Source: Rhizorhapis suberifaciens
Lineage (GTDB): Bacteria; Pseudomonadota; Alphaproteobacteria; Sphingomonadales; Sphingomonadaceae
Assembly: GCF_014200045.1 (NCBI RefSeq)
Contig: NZ_JACHOV010000003.1
Coordinates: 266,001 to 330,000, forward strand
Direction: 5' to 3'
Length of the DNA stretch: 64,000 bases
Part shown: positions 1 to 9,778 of the stretch, in pieces
Numbering within the stretch: the first letter of the stretch is position 1
How the letters are laid out: each line of letters begins with the position of its first letter
Notes under the pieces: generated by a model
What the model was told of the DNA's origin: nothing
Databases searched by the model: none
The model's input: only the letters and a program-made list of their open reading frames with translations
Position numbers and translations under genes: made by a program

Positions 1-1973
1 AAGGGCAGGGGCGATTGATATTCGCGGCCGAAGCTGTCCGTACCGACAGCGCGGAAATGGCCTTCTGGGGCGGTTTGCTGGCCGACGATCCATTCCAATG
101 TGGTGAGGCCGCATTCCAGAAAATCGCTCCTTCCCAGGGCCTTACCCGCGCGAAGGAGGGTTTCTGGAAGGCGGGCATTGTCATAGGCCAGAACCGCTTC
201 GAACCAGGCCCAATCAGGCCGGCGGGATTCGTGGAGCATGGAGAGAAGCTCTTCGCCAAATTCTTCCAGCAACTGCCGCGACAGGGCATGGCCAGGCTGG
301 GCCGCCTGCATGGCTGCGGCGCCCAGCATGACGAAGGCCTGGGCCCGGGGGGCGCCAAGGTCGCGGGCGGGGCCTGCGATCTTGTCGAACAAGGCGCAAG
401 CCCAGTCGCGGTGCTTTGCTGCCGGTGCCTCAAGGGCGGTGGCGCCGATGGCCCAGACCGCTCGTCCGAAGCTGTCCTCCGACCCTTCTTCCTCGATCCA
501 GCTACGGTCGAAGCGCATGAAATTACGGAACCGCGCACGCTCTGCGTTCCAGGCATGCTGAACGAATGAGGCGTAGATGCTGGTTAGCCGATCCCGTTCG
601 CCTTCATCCATGGCAGGCATTCTGCTCATCAGGATCAGGGCGCGTGCATTGTCGTCCAGGCAGTAGCCATGGGTCCTATCAGGCACGGAATAGATGCTGT
701 GCTGCAACATACCCGTCGCGTCCGTCATACGGATCACAGCGCTGAGATTAGGGGGCAGCGGCTGGAAGCGGGTTGCCGGGGCTATCTTTGTCAGCGGAGC
801 ATTTCCAAGCCCGCCCAAAAGGAGCGCAGCGCGCTGCGCGAGCTTTGACCAAAGCATCGTGCGGCCGCACGCATAAGCCTTCGCGGCCAGCGCCGCCCGG
901 CTGTTATCGTCCGAAAGCAACGCATTGATTTCCCGCGCCATGGCGTCGCTATCGTGGAACCCGACCAATATGCCATGTCCTTTGTCCAATATCTCGGTCG
1001 CGTGGACATAAGGCGTGGACACCACCGGCTTGCCCAAGCCTATGGCATAGGAAAGCGTGCCCGAGGTGATTTGGGCGGGATTATTGTAGGGCGTGACATA
1101 GACGTCGGCGGCCTGCAGATAATCCAGCAAGTCCCCCAGGCCGACATAGGTGTTTACGAAGCGCACATGATCGGCAACGCCCAGTTTTTCTGTCGAGGCC
1201 TGAAGCGCCTCACGCAGTGCCTCGCCATCGCGACGCAGGACATTGGGATGGGTCGCCCCAAGCACCACATAAAGAGCGTCAGGATGCTGTTCGACGATCG
1301 CCGGCATCGCGCGGATCATATGGTCGATCCCCTTGTCGGGCGCGATCAGCCCAAAGGTCAGCAAGATTTTGCGCCCTTCAAAGCCGAATGCAGGCTTCAT
1401 GCTGTCCGGTTCGACATAGGGCCGATCCGGCACCCCATGAGGAATGATTTCCATCGTGTGCGCAGGAACCGCATGGACCCGAAGCAAGATGTCATAGCCC
1501 TTTTGGGACATGACAATGAGCTTGGCCGAGCGGCGGATGACCGCATCAAGCACCCGACGCTGGTCGGGGTCGGGACGTTCCAGCACGGTATGCAGCGTCG
1601 TGAGCAACGGCACATCGGTCCGATGCAGGATCTTCAACAGCATGTCCCCCGCCACACCGCCAAAGATTCCATATTCATGTTGAAGCCAGATCGCCTTCGC
1701 CTCGCTCGCCTCAATGGCCTGCGCGGCGGCGACATAGCTGCTGGGGTCGAATTGGGAGATGGTGTTGATGCCTGCGGGATAGGCGAGGTCGTCCCGGCCG
1801 TCATCCATGGCGTAAAGGTCGATCCGCATTCCGGGGAAGCGCGCCCGAAGCGCATTGACCGTGTCTGTGGTAAAGGTGGCGATCCCGCAACGGCGGGGCA
1901 CGCTGTTTCCGATGATCGCTATATGGTCCGGCACGCCGGCAAAAGATTGGCTTAGTGAGGTGAACTCATTCAT
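1..1973 (-). CDS. Two-domain glycosyltransferase (GT4 family), 3' end beyond window
   Basis: The gene starts with ATG at 1973 and stays open to the left edge, so about 656 residues are visible and the C-terminus is missing. The N-terminal 370 or so residues form a GT-B glycosyltransferase of family 4. Visible motifs are an N-terminal nucleotide-fold segment (IIGNSVPRRCGIATF), LQHEYGIFGG, a mid-protein ILLTFGLIAPDKGIDHMI strand-loop, and the donor-binding region PAQITSGTLSYAIGLGKPVV followed by a conserved Glu. The remainder is a helical domain of the kind found fused to such enzymes in sphingomonads. The predicted role is sugar transfer to a cell-surface or exported glycan in the cytoplasm; donor and acceptor cannot be read. 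No operon partner is visible upstream. Confidence 0.85.
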   Translation of the reverse strand, partial: MNEFTSLSQSFAGVPDHIAIIGNSVPRRCGIATFTTDTVNALRARFPGMRIDLYAMDDGRDDLAYPAGINTISQFDPSSYVAAAQAIEASEAKAIWLQHEYGIFGGVAGDMLLKILHRTDVPLLTTLHTVLERPDPDQRRVLDAVIRRSAKLIVMSQKGYDILLRVHAVPAHTMEIIPHGVPDRPYVEPDSMKPAFGFEGRKILLTFGLIAPDKGIDHMIRAMPAIVEQHPDALYVVLGATHPNVLRRDGEALREALQASTEKLGVADHVRFVNTYVGLGDLLDYLQAADVYVTPYNNPAQITSGTLSYAIGLGKPVVSTPYVHATEILDKGHGILVGFHDSDAMAREINALLSDDNSRAALAAKAYACGRTMLWSKLAQRAALLLGGLGNAPLTKIAPATRFQPLPPNLSAVIRMTDATGMLQHSIYSVPDRTHGYCLDDNARALILMSRMPAMDEGERDRLTSIYASFVQHAWNAERARFRNFMRFDRSWIEEEGSEDSFGRAVWAIGATALEAPAAKHRDWACALFDKIAGPARDLGAPRAQAFVMLGAAAMQAAQPGHALSRQLLEEFGEELLSMLHESRRPDWAWFEAVLAYDNARLPETLLRAGKALGRSDFLECGLTTLEWIVGQQTAPEGHFRAVGTDSFGREYQSPLP

Positions 1974-2113
1974 CTCTAATCCTTCGCAAACGCAACTATC
2001 TCGTTGAGGGGCCTAAGGCCTCCTTTCGTAACGAATCGATTGGAAAAATAGTTGCGCGTCTTGTGCGGTGCAGCAAGAAAAATACTGCCAGCGGGGCCAA
2101 ATTCGCGTCCGGT

Positions 2114-2560
2114 TCAGCCCCGGCCGCGATAGCCGGGGACATCCTGAGGGGGCAGCCAAAGACCCAGCGGCGGTTCGCCCGACTGCCAGAACACATCGAT
2201 CGGGATGCCGCCGCGCGGATACCAATAGCCCCCGATCCGCAACCAGAGCGGACGCAATTCCGCAAAAAGCCGTTCGCCGATCCCAACCGTGCAGTCTTCA
2301 TGGAACGCGGCATGATTGCGAAACGCGCCCAGGAACAGCTTCAACGACTTCGATTCGACAATGGTTTGCGCAGGGGCATAGTCGATCACCAGATGCGCGA
2401 AATCGGGCTGCCCGGTCACTGGACAAAGCGAGGTGAATTCGGGCGCGGTGAAGCGGACCAGATAGGGCTTGCCGGGCCGCGGATTGGAGACATAGTCGAG
2501 CACCGCCTCTTCGGGCGATGCCGGCAGGGAACTGGTCTGGCCGAGATGTTTTAGCGTCAT
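2114..2560 (-). CDS. queF: NADPH-dependent 7-cyano-7-deazaguanine reductase QueF
   Basis: QueF reduces preQ0 to preQ1 with two NADPH in queuosine tRNA biosynthesis. The 148-residue length fits the short unimodal class. The thioimide-forming Cys46 and the general acid Asp53 lie in [12 protein letters not shown], followed by the QueF signature [20 protein letters not shown] (residues about 70-89) that binds NADPH. The ATG at 2560 (MTLKHLG) is chosen because family homology begins there; the frame is open further upstream to 2761 but that part looks non-coding. It stands alone, divergent from sseA, and no other queuosine gene is nearby. I saw no preQ1 riboswitch in the leader. Confidence 0.93.
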   Translation of the reverse strand: MTLKHLGQTSSLPASPEEAVLDYVSNPRPGKPYLVRFTAPEFTSLCPVTGQPDFAHLVIDYAPAQTIVESKSLKLFLGAFRNHAAFHEDCTVGIGERLFAELRPLWLRIGGYWYPRGGIPIDVFWQSGEPPLGLWLPPQDVPGYRGRG

Positions 2561-2832
2561 GCATCCGTCTTTTTGCCGAGGTAAGCGCCAGATATAGAGG
2601 TTGCCGGAGATTTTGACCAGTTGAAGGCTCGCCGAGGGAGAACCATGTTCCTGCATCGGCGGGAAAGTTTTTGCACAGGCGCTCGCCTCGCCGGTTTTGC
2701 AGTAGCGGACATGATCGCCACTAAATCGCTTGCAATCGAGAATCGGTTGGCGGATCATCATGTAAGGCCCGAAAAGAGGCTTATTTTCCTCCCCGGCTTA
2801 TTTCGACGCTTTTTCCTGGCGGGAGATGATGG

Positions 2833-3684
2833 ATGGATTTGCTTGTTTCGACCGAGTGGCTTGCCGGACAAGTTGGCGCGTCCGACCTGCGGGTTGTCGA
2901 CGCCACCCAATATATGCCGGATGATCCCCGCAATGCGTTGGAGGAATATGAGGCGGGCCATATTCCCGGTGCCGTTTTCATGGACCTTGCCAATCTGATC
3001 GACAACCATAGCCCCTACGCCAACATGTTCCCGCCGGCCGAGAAATTTGCCAGTCGAATGCAGTCCCTGGGTCTGGGCGATGGCAGCCGCATCGTGCTTT
3101 ACGACGACAGTCCCATTAAAAGCGCGGCCCGTGCGTGGTTCATGCTGACGGCTTTCGGCGCTTATGAGGTGGCGATTCTGGACGGCGGACTTGCCAAGTG
3201 GAAGGCCGAGGGCCGCCCGCTGACACAGGGCAAGGAGACGCTTCGCCACCGCCATTTCACGGTCTGGAAGGACGAAAAAGCGATCCGCACCAAGGATGAG
3301 GTGGCGGCGAACATCGGCAGCGGCGCGGAGGAAGTTGTCGACGCCCGCTCCGCCGCGCGCTTTACCGGCGCGGAACGCGATCCGCGCCCCGGCAGCGCCC
3401 CCGGCCATATTCCGGGGTCCAAGAACCTGCCCTATGGCCAACTTTTCAACGCCGACGGGACCTACAAGAAGGGCGAAGAACTGCAGGCCGCCTTTGACGC
3501 GGCCGGCGTTGACATGGAAAAGCCGATGGTTACGACCTGTGGGTCGGGAATGACCGCGACGATCGTCGCCTTTGCAGCCCGGTTGCTCGGCAAGAAGGAC
3601 ATTGCCCTTTATGACGGGAGCTGGGCCGAATGGGGGACCGATCCCGCCACGCAGAAGGCAACTGGAGCGGCGTGCGTAGCATAG
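2833..3684 (+). CDS. sseA: 3-mercaptopyruvate sulfurtransferase
   Basis: A 283-residue tandem-rhodanese protein that moves sulfur from 3-mercaptopyruvate to thiol acceptors or cyanide in the cytoplasm. The N-terminal inactive rhodanese domain (residues about 5-130) has the paired motifs EYEAGHIPGAVFMDL and LYDDSPIKSAARAWFML. The C-terminal domain carries the active loop CGSGMTA with the persulfide Cys236; this loop is typical of mercaptopyruvate sulfurtransferases rather than thiosulfate enzymes (CRKGVT). The stop overlaps the likely GTG start of metC by 13 bases, so the two form a sulfur amino-acid operon that continues into an MscS channel gene. Confidence 0.93.
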   Translation: MDLLVSTEWLAGQVGASDLRVVDATQYMPDDPRNALEEYEAGHIPGAVFMDLANLIDNHSPYANMFPPAEKFASRMQSLGLGDGSRIVLYDDSPIKSAARAWFMLTAFGAYEVAILDGGLAKWKAEGRPLTQGKETLRHRHFTVWKDEKAIRTKDEVAANIGSGAEEVVDARSAARFTGAERDPRPGSAPGHIPGSKNLPYGQLFNADGTYKKGEELQAAFDAAGVDMEKPMVTTCGSGMTATIVAFAARLLGKKDIALYDGSWAEWGTDPATQKATGAACVA

Positions 3685-4913
3685 GCAAAGACGGCAAGAA
3701 CAAGGACGGCGGGCAAAAGGACAGGCGCGACGACGCGACCCGGCTGGTGCAGGCCGGGCGTCGTCCGGAATGGACCAACGATCCTTCGGGCACGGGCGGG
3801 ATCGTCAACCCGCCCGTTTGGCGCGCATCGACGATCCTTTATGACAGCGTGGCCGACATGCGCGCGCGCGTGCATGATACCCATGAACGGCTGTTCTACG
3901 GCCGGCGGGGGACGCCAACCAACTGGTCGTTCGCGGACGCCTTGACGGAATTGGAACCGGGGGCGGAAGGGACGATGCTCTATCCTTCGGGCGTCGCGGC
4001 GATCGCCTGCGCGCTGCTGGCGGTGCTGAAGCCCGGGGACGAGTTGCTGATGGTGGACAGCGCCTATGATCCGACCCGCGCCTTTTGCGACAATATCCTG
4101 CGCCCCATGGGCATCGACACGCTTTATTATGATCCGCTGATCGGCGGCGATATCGGCGCGCTGGTGACGGATCGCACGCGCGCCATCTTCTTGGAAAGCC
4201 CGGGGAGCCTTACGTTCGAGGTTCAGGACGTGCCGGCTATCGTAGGCGTGGCCAAGCAACGCGGCATCGTGACGCTGATCGACAATAGCTGGGCGACGCC
4301 GCTTTATTTCAAGGCAATGGGCCATGGGGTCGATCTGTCCATATTGGCCTGCACCAAATATATAGCGGGACATAGCGATTTGATGCTCGGTTCAGTAACG
4401 GCGGCGCCTGCCGTCTGGCCGGCGCTTCGCAAGACTGCCTATGCGTTCGGGCAAACCGCCAGCCCCGACGATTGCTATCTCGCGGCAAGGGGCCTGCGGA
4501 CGCTGGCCGTGCGATTGGCGCAGCACCAGGCAGGGGGGCTGGCCGTGGCCAAATGGCTGGAACAGCAGCCGGAGGTCGCCCGCGTGCTTCACCCGGCTCT
4601 GCCCGGATGTCCTGGCCATGAGATCTGGAAACGCGACTTCACCGGGGCCAGCGGCCTTTTCTCCTTCGTGCTGAAGGGCGGCAGCGATGCCGGGCGAGTG
4701 GCGATGCTCGATGGTCTGGAACATTTCGGGCTCGGTTACAGCTGGGGTGGCTATGAAAGCCTGGCGCTTCCCACCGACCCGCAAAATTACCGCACCGCCA
4801 CCCGATGGGCTACCGAAGGACCGCTGGTGCGGCTTCATATCGGCATCGAGCATCCCGATGATTTGATCGCTGACCTAGCCGCTGGACTCGCGCGCTTTCG
4901 GGAGCAGTCATGA
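3672..4913 (+). CDS. metC: Cystathionine beta-lyase (PLP-dependent)
   Basis: A cytoplasmic Cys/Met-metabolism PLP enzyme that cleaves cystathionine to homocysteine, pyruvate and ammonia. Family landmarks are the GRRGTPTNWSFADALTELE segment near the N-terminus, LYPSGVAAIACALLA, LIDNSWATPLYFKAM with the PLP-contacting Asp, and the Schiff-base Lys in CTKYIAGHSD (about residue 229). The GTG at 3672 gives 413 residues, near the usual 390-400, with GGAG at 3664-3667. An upstream ATG at 3630 in frame would add 14 residues inside sseA and is less likely. The stop codon overlaps the next start (ATGA at 4910), so sseA, metC and the channel gene appear cotranscribed. Confidence 0.9.
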   Translation: MRSIGKDGKNKDGGQKDRRDDATRLVQAGRRPEWTNDPSGTGGIVNPPVWRASTILYDSVADMRARVHDTHERLFYGRRGTPTNWSFADALTELEPGAEGTMLYPSGVAAIACALLAVLKPGDELLMVDSAYDPTRAFCDNILRPMGIDTLYYDPLIGGDIGALVTDRTRAIFLESPGSLTFEVQDVPAIVGVAKQRGIVTLIDNSWATPLYFKAMGHGVDLSILACTKYIAGHSDLMLGSVTAAPAVWPALRKTAYAFGQTASPDDCYLAARGLRTLAVRLAQHQAGGLAVAKWLEQQPEVARVLHPALPGCPGHEIWKRDFTGASGLFSFVLKGGSDAGRVAMLDGLEHFGLGYSWGGYESLALPTDPQNYRTATRWATEGPLVRLHIGIEHPDDLIADLAAGLARFREQS

Positions 4914-6208
4914 CGCCACCCCACGCCCTGCTGGCGGGGTGGGGCCTTTCCCTTCCGCAAGGGCAGGCATCGATTGAAGCTGCCATCAGCGCCGGCATAG
5001 CGATTGCGATCATGATAGCGGCCTGGCTGTTCGCCCGTTGGGCCTGTCCTCGACTGCAGCAGCTATGGATGGAAAAGGCGGGGGTGCATGGGGAGGGGCT
5101 TGGACGCCGTATGGCGCCGCTGCTCCGCTATAGCCTCGCCGCCTTGCTGCTCGCGCTTGCCGCCAATTTGTGGCCCTGGACCGATCATGCGGCCTTTGTG
5201 CTTGGCGTTTTTTTGGCGGTTGCTACCGCCATGCTTGTGTCGCACCTCTTGCGCGGGCTTCACATGCCCCGCTGGATCAGCCTGCCCGTGGCGCTATTGG
5301 TGCTGGTGGCGATCATCTCCAGCAATGTCGGCGGCTTCGTGCCCTTGACCGATGCGCTGGAGCGGATCGGGTTCAACGCGGGCCAGCGTCGCTTTTCGCT
5401 GCTTAGCGTCCTTACCCTCTTGATCACAATCGTGGCGCTGTTCGCAGGCGTACGCCTCGCAAACCGGGTGGTCGGGCACAGCATTTCGCGCGTGAGGGAC
5501 CTCGATCCCACCCAAAGTCTGCTGGCCCAGAAACTGGCCGCGATTGCCCTTGTGGTAGCGGCTTTCTTTATCGGCATCGATATAGCCGGCATTGATTTGA
5601 CCACCTTTGCCGTATTCTCCGGCGCGCTTGGGCTGGCGGTGGGCTTTGGTCTGCAAAAGACATTCGGCAATCTGATCGCCGGGATCATTCTTTTGATGGA
5701 CCGGTCGATCAAGCCGGGGGACGTCATCGTCATTGGCGACAGCATCGGCGCGGTCAACAAGATCGGCGTGCGGGCCGTGTCGATCATCACACGGGACGGT
5801 AAGGAACATCTCATCCCGAATGAAAATCTGATGACGCAGGAGGTGGAAAACTGGTCCTACTCTGACCGGAACGTCCGTGTTCGCATCCCTGTCGGCGTTG
5901 CTTATAGCTGCGATATCAAGCTTGCCCAGAAATTGATGCTGCAGGCGGCCACGGATTCACCCCGGGTGCTGCGCACGCCCAAGCCCAATGTCTGGCTCAC
6001 CGCCTTTGGACAAAGCAGTGTGGAGCACGAAATCCTCGTCTGGATAAGCGATCCCGAAAGCGGCATCGGGGGCGTAAAATCGGACGTCCTTGGACGGCTG
6101 TGGGATTTGTTTCAGGAACATGAGATCCAGGTCCCCTTCCAGCAGCATGACATCCATATCCGCAGCATGCCCGACCGCACAGGGGAGCAGCCTCCGCAGC
6201 AAGTTTGA
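4910..6208 (+). CDS. MscS-family mechanosensitive ion channel
   Basis: A 432-residue inner-membrane channel with several N-terminal membrane helices (between residues about 20 and 200), then the MscS core. The pore-lining TM3 and beta domain are recognised in FSGALGLAVGFGLQKTFGNL followed by AGIILLMDRSIKPGDVI and EHLIPNENLMTQEVENWS. The C-terminal alpha/beta domain extends to about residue 410. It is expected to open under membrane tension and release solutes after hypo-osmotic shock. It overlaps metC by four bases, and a coupling to sulfur metabolism is not obvious; cotranscription may simply be positional. Confidence 0.9.
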   Translation: MTPPHALLAGWGLSLPQGQASIEAAISAGIAIAIMIAAWLFARWACPRLQQLWMEKAGVHGEGLGRRMAPLLRYSLAALLLALAANLWPWTDHAAFVLGVFLAVATAMLVSHLLRGLHMPRWISLPVALLVLVAIISSNVGGFVPLTDALERIGFNAGQRRFSLLSVLTLLITIVALFAGVRLANRVVGHSISRVRDLDPTQSLLAQKLAAIALVVAAFFIGIDIAGIDLTTFAVFSGALGLAVGFGLQKTFGNLIAGIILLMDRSIKPGDVIVIGDSIGAVNKIGVRAVSIITRDGKEHLIPNENLMTQEVENWSYSDRNVRVRIPVGVAYSCDIKLAQKLMLQAATDSPRVLRTPKPNVWLTAFGQSSVEHEILVWISDPESGIGGVKSDVLGRLWDLFQEHEIQVPFQQHDIHIRSMPDRTGEQPPQQV

Positions 6209-6531
6209 TTCCGCAGGCCGGAATCTTTTTGGCCCGGGGTGCGACCAAAATGCCACCGATATTCAGCGAAAATTCAGCTTGATGGACGGCTTCGGGGAGC
6301 TTCCGCCTTGATTTCGCCTTATTTTGCCCAGGTTTGCAGTAATTGTTGCAAGTGGGCAACAAGGTGCAGCGGAAAGTGCTGCATATGCTCATTTTCGGTT
6401 GTGCGCTGCGGTACCTGGGTGCAGGGAGGGCCCCGCGTTCGATGGCAACACTGCCCCGCCGGCATGATCGGCAGAGAGGTAGATGCCGGAACGCTGGAAG
6501 GATAGCCTCGAATTAACGAAGGGGAATACAG
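6209..6531. other. Intergenic region upstream of the TorF porin
   Basis: About 320 bases between the MscS gene and the porin gene. I see no convincing ORF, tRNA or strong hairpin. The porin ATG at 6532 is preceded by GAAGGGG, a usable ribosome-binding site at 6519-6525. The region presumably carries the porin promoter, but no clear -35/-10 pair stands out. Confidence 0.4.
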
Positions 6532-7305
6532 ATGCGTAAATCCATTCTCGGCCTGTCGGCCGTTCTTCTCGCCACCGTTGCCACGCCTGCTTTCGCACAG
6601 GACGACGCCGACGGCATCACCATCACCGGCGGCGCAACCGTCGTGTCCGACTACCGCTTCCGTGGCGTTTCGCAGACCGGTGAAGAAGCAGCGATCCAGG
6701 GCACGATCAACGTCACCCACGAAAGCGGCCTCTATGCAGGCGTTTGGGGTTCGAGCATTGACCTGGTTGCAGGCGCGTCCGATCTGAACACCGAACTGGA
6801 CTTCTACGCTGGTTACAGCCGCGAAGTGATCCCTGGTCTGACCGCCGATCTCGGCCTTCTCTATTATTACTATCCCAAGGATGGCGATGTAGCGACGGAC
6901 TTCTTTGAACCTTATTTCTCGCTGTCGGGCGCTGTTGGTCCGGTCAACGCGAAGGTTGGCGTTGCTTATGCCTTTGAGGGCCAGAATGCTCTTGGTGATG
7001 ACGACAACATCTATGTCTATACCGACGCGAACACCGCCATTCCCGGCACCCCCTTCAAGCTGAAGGGCCATGTTGGTTACACCGACGGGGCGTTGGCAAG
7101 CACGGGTCTTACCGGCGCGCTCAGCGGCAATTACTGGGATTGGTCGGTTGGCGCGGAAGCCAGCTACAAGGCTCTGACCTTCGGCGTTTCCTATGTCGAC
7201 ACCGACATCAAGAACGACGCTTTCGGCGGTCCTTTCGGTAGCCCTGGCGCGAACGCCATTGGTTCGGACGCCGGTATCGTTTTCTCGGTCGGTGCAAGCT
7301 TCTGA
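6532..7305 (+). CDS. TorF-family putative outer-membrane porin
   Basis: A 257-residue beta-barrel precursor. Residues 1-22 form a signal peptide ending AFAQ. The mature part is a run of alternating aromatic and polar strands with the family hallmark near the N-terminus, VVSDYRFRGVSQTGEEAAIQ, and a terminal aromatic residue (VGASF) as expected for BAM recognition. The length and the D-Y-R-F-R-G motif match the TIGR02001 or TorF group common in sphingomonads. It should sit in the outer membrane, transporting an unknown small solute. It is monocistronic, with an RBS GAAGGGG upstream and a strong terminator 25 bases after the stop. Confidence 0.85.
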   Translation: MRKSILGLSAVLLATVATPAFAQDDADGITITGGATVVSDYRFRGVSQTGEEAAIQGTINVTHESGLYAGVWGSSIDLVAGASDLNTELDFYAGYSREVIPGLTADLGLLYYYYPKDGDVATDFFEPYFSLSGAVGPVNAKVGVAYAFEGQNALGDDDNIYVYTDANTAIPGTPFKLKGHVGYTDGALASTGLTGALSGNYWDWSVGAEASYKALTFGVSYVDTDIKNDAFGGPFGSPGANAIGSDAGIVFSVGASF

Positions 7306-7329
7306 TCGAATAAACAGGCAAACTGGAGG

Positions 7330-7362
7330 GGGGCCGCACCGCAAGGTTGCGGCCCCTTTTCT
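7330..7362 (+). terminator. Rho-independent terminator of the porin gene
   Basis: A 9-bp GC-rich stem (GGGGCCGCA at 7330-7338 with TGCGGCCCC at 7348-7356), a 9-base loop and a following TTTTCTTTT tract. It closes the single-gene porin transcript and separates it from the convergent ABC transporter operon. Confidence 0.9.
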
Positions 7363-7421
7363 TTTCCGCGCTGGAATAATGTCTGCCTAACCGAACAGCC
7401 GGTCGGGTGTCGGACGAACGA

Positions 7422-8993
7422 TCAATGACCGTTGGGCATATTCCAGGATGCGGCGCGGACCAGCCCTTGCGTCACCGCATGGGCGGGCCGGCCTATGACA
7501 TCGGCCAATATGCCTTCCTCCACGATCCGGCCGGCCTCCATGACGGCAATGCGATGGCAGAGCCGTCGCGCCGCGGCCAGATCATGCGTCACGAAGAGGA
7601 GCGAGAGCCCGGCTTCTCGCTGCAACTGTGCCAGCAAGGCCAGGATTTCGCCGCTACTTAGAACGTCGAGCGCCGAGGTCGCTTCGTCCAGCAACAGCAT
7701 ATCCGGTTCCGCCGCCAGCGCGCGCGCGATCGCCACGCGCTGCGCCTGTCCTCCCGAAAGGGAGCGTGGGAGCCGCCCGGCAATAGCTGCGTCGAGGCCA
7801 ACCCGCGTAAGGACAGTCTCGACCTTTGCCGTCCGCTCGCCCGGCAACAGGTCGGGACGCAGATGTCGAAGGGGCTCGGCAATGATATCGGCAACTTTCC
7901 AATGGGGATCGAGGCTGGCCAGCGGGTCCTGAAATACCGGCTGGATGAAGCGCCGTTCCGCCAGGCTGCGATGGCGAGAGCTTGCAAGGGGTTGCCCCTT
8001 CCATGACAGCGACCCCTTGTCCAAAGGACCCAAACCGCCAATAGCGCGCGCGAGAGTCGACTTTCCGGACCCTGATCCGCCAACCAGCGCCAGCGCTTCG
8101 CCCTTGTGGATCGTCAGGTTGACGCCATCCACGGCCTGAATCCTTCCCCGCCGCCAGCCCGGCCGACGAAAGCCGACCGACAGGTCGCGGGCTTGCAGAA
8201 CTGGCGCCCCTGTCGGAGACAGGTCCGGAGCAGGTTCGTCCAGCCGGGGCGTCGCGGCAAGCAGGCGTTTTGTGTAGGTTTCGACAGGATGTTCGATCAC
8301 CTGTCGGGCAGCCCCGCCTTCCACCGCACGTCCTGCCTCCATCACGACCAGTTGATCGGCATGCGCTGCCACCGATCCAAGGTCATGGCTGACCAGCAGC
8401 AGGCCCACCCCCTCTTCCTTACGCAGCCGGTCGAGCAGTGCCATGATGTCCGCTCGCAGCACGGAATCGAGCGCGCTGGTCGGCTCGTCCGCGACAAGCA
8501 GCCTGGGCCGATGCGCAATGGCGGCGGCGATGAGGACGCGCTGCCTTTCGCCGCCGGAAAGACGATGGGGATATTGGTCCAACCGTTCGTCGGGTCTCGA
8601 AAGCCCGACGCGGTCCAGCATGGCCGCAAGCGCCTTGCGGCTGGGCCGATCCGCGCCCGCCTGCATTGCTGCTTCGGTAAGCTGGCGGCCGACGCTCAGA
8701 TGCGGGGTCAGGGCGGTCAGCGGCTGTTGAAAGACGAAGCCGACTTTACGGCTCCGCAATCGTCGCAGTTCCTTCTCGCTCGCCCCGACAAGCTGCTCGC
8801 CTTCAAGCAAGGCGGAGCCATGGGCCGCGCCGGGCGACAAGCCGAAGGGCGTCATGCAGCTAAGGCTCTTGCCCGATCCCGATGCGCCTACGAGGGCGAT
8901 GCATTCCCCCGGCGCGACGGTGAAGGACAAGCCCGTTACCAGCCGCGTTCCACTTATCTCGACCGCCAGATCGCGCACCTCATAAAGGCTCAT
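7422..8993 (-). CDS. Dipeptide/oligopeptide-type ABC transporter, fused double ATPase
   Basis: A 523-residue protein with two complete ABC ATPase domains in one chain, as in YejF. Domain 1 has Walker A GASGSGKS (about residue 36), signature LSGGERQR and Walker B LLVADEPTSALD. Domain 2 (from about residue 265) has GGSGSGKST, LSGGQAQR and MLLLDEATSALD. Both end in SHDL/THDL switch histidines, so both sites look competent. It would energise uptake of peptides or similar solutes at the inner membrane with the two permeases upstream, whose last gene overlaps its start by four bases (ATGA at 8990-8993). Confidence 0.92.
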   Translation of the reverse strand: MSLYEVRDLAVEISGTRLVTGLSFTVAPGECIALVGASGSGKSLSCMTPFGLSPGAAHGSALLEGEQLVGASEKELRRLRSRKVGFVFQQPLTALTPHLSVGRQLTEAAMQAGADRPSRKALAAMLDRVGLSRPDERLDQYPHRLSGGERQRVLIAAAIAHRPRLLVADEPTSALDSVLRADIMALLDRLRKEEGVGLLLVSHDLGSVAAHADQLVVMEAGRAVEGGAARQVIEHPVETYTKRLLAATPRLDEPAPDLSPTGAPVLQARDLSVGFRRPGWRRGRIQAVDGVNLTIHKGEALALVGGSGSGKSTLARAIGGLGPLDKGSLSWKGQPLASSRHRSLAERRFIQPVFQDPLASLDPHWKVADIIAEPLRHLRPDLLPGERTAKVETVLTRVGLDAAIAGRLPRSLSGGQAQRVAIARALAAEPDMLLLDEATSALDVLSSGEILALLAQLQREAGLSLLFVTHDLAAARRLCHRIAVMEAGRIVEEGILADVIGRPAHAVTQGLVRAASWNMPNGH

Positions 8994-9778
8994 GCGAACC
9001 GGTCTCTCAGCCGCTCACCCGCATAGGTCAGGCACAGCAGGATCGTCACCAGCACGCCGCCCGGCAGCAGCAGGGCGAAGGGGGCAATGTCCATCTCATC
9101 GGCGCCCTCCTTCACCAATATGCCGAGCGAAGTCAGCGGTTCCTGTACACCAAGACCTAGAAAGGAAAGGAAACTTTCCACCATCACCACCTGCGGCACC
9201 GTAAGGAGCAAATAGGCGATCGCGACCCCGGCGACATTGGGAACCATATGCCCAACCAGGATCCGAAGCGGCGACGCCCCCGCCGCCCGCGCAGCAAGTA
9301 TGAACGGGCGTTCTTTCAGCGCCATCACCTGCCCACGGACGATCCGCGCCATCGTCAGCCACTCGACCGCGCCAATGCCCAGAAAGACCAGCAGGATCGA
9401 ACGGCCGAACAATAGCATCAGCAGGATCACCACAAACATGAAGGGAAGGGCATAGAGCGCGTCCACGACGCGCATCATGGCTTCGTCGACCCGCCCACCG
9501 CACCAGCCCGCAATCGCGCCCCAGGCAGCGCCGATCAGCAATGCCACCAGCGCTGCCGCCAGGGCCACCGCCAGGCTGAGACGGGTTCCGATCAGCAGCC
9601 TTGCCAACCGGTCCCGCCCGACGCTGTCGGTTCCAAGCCAATGATTGCCGCTCAGTGGAGGCAGGCGAAGACCGTTCCAATCGATGGCGTCATGGCTCCA
9701 GGCAAGAAAGGGAGGAACCGCGATCGAAGCGATGATGAGAAGGGCCATGATGGCCAGAGGAAAGGCGCCCTGCCTCAT
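8990..9778 (-). CDS. ABC transporter permease, DppC/OppC type
   Basis: A 262-residue inner-membrane permease of the binding-protein-dependent class. Visible features are a first helix after MRQGAFPL, the OppC N-terminal motif LGTDSVGRDRLARLLIGTRLSL, further helices, and the coupling EAA loop AARAAGASPLRILVGHMVPNV that contacts the ATPase. The ATG at 9778 overlaps the stop of the partner permease (ATGA), which decides this start; the longer upstream open frame lies inside that gene. It pairs with the DppB-type permease to form the channel of the transporter. Confidence 0.9.
   Translation of the reverse strand: MRQGAFPLAIMALLIIASIAVPPFLAWSHDAIDWNGLRLPPLSGNHWLGTDSVGRDRLARLLIGTRLSLAVALAAALVALLIGAAWGAIAGWCGGRVDEAMMRVVDALYALPFMFVVILLMLLFGRSILLVFLGIGAVEWLTMARIVRGQVMALKERPFILAARAAGASPLRILVGHMVPNVAGVAIAYLLLTVPQVVMVESFLSFLGLGVQEPLTSLGILVKEGADEMDIAPFALLLPGGVLVTILLCLTYAGERLRDRFA

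Noticed and set aside
954-1955. A 333-codon plus-strand frame at the left edge
   Set aside because: The minus strand encodes a clear glycosyltransferase through the whole stretch; the plus frame is its shadow.
2561-2832. A preQ1 riboswitch upstream of queF
   Set aside because: I found no short pseudoknot aptamer with the conserved C-rich loop and A-rich tail in the leader on the minus strand.
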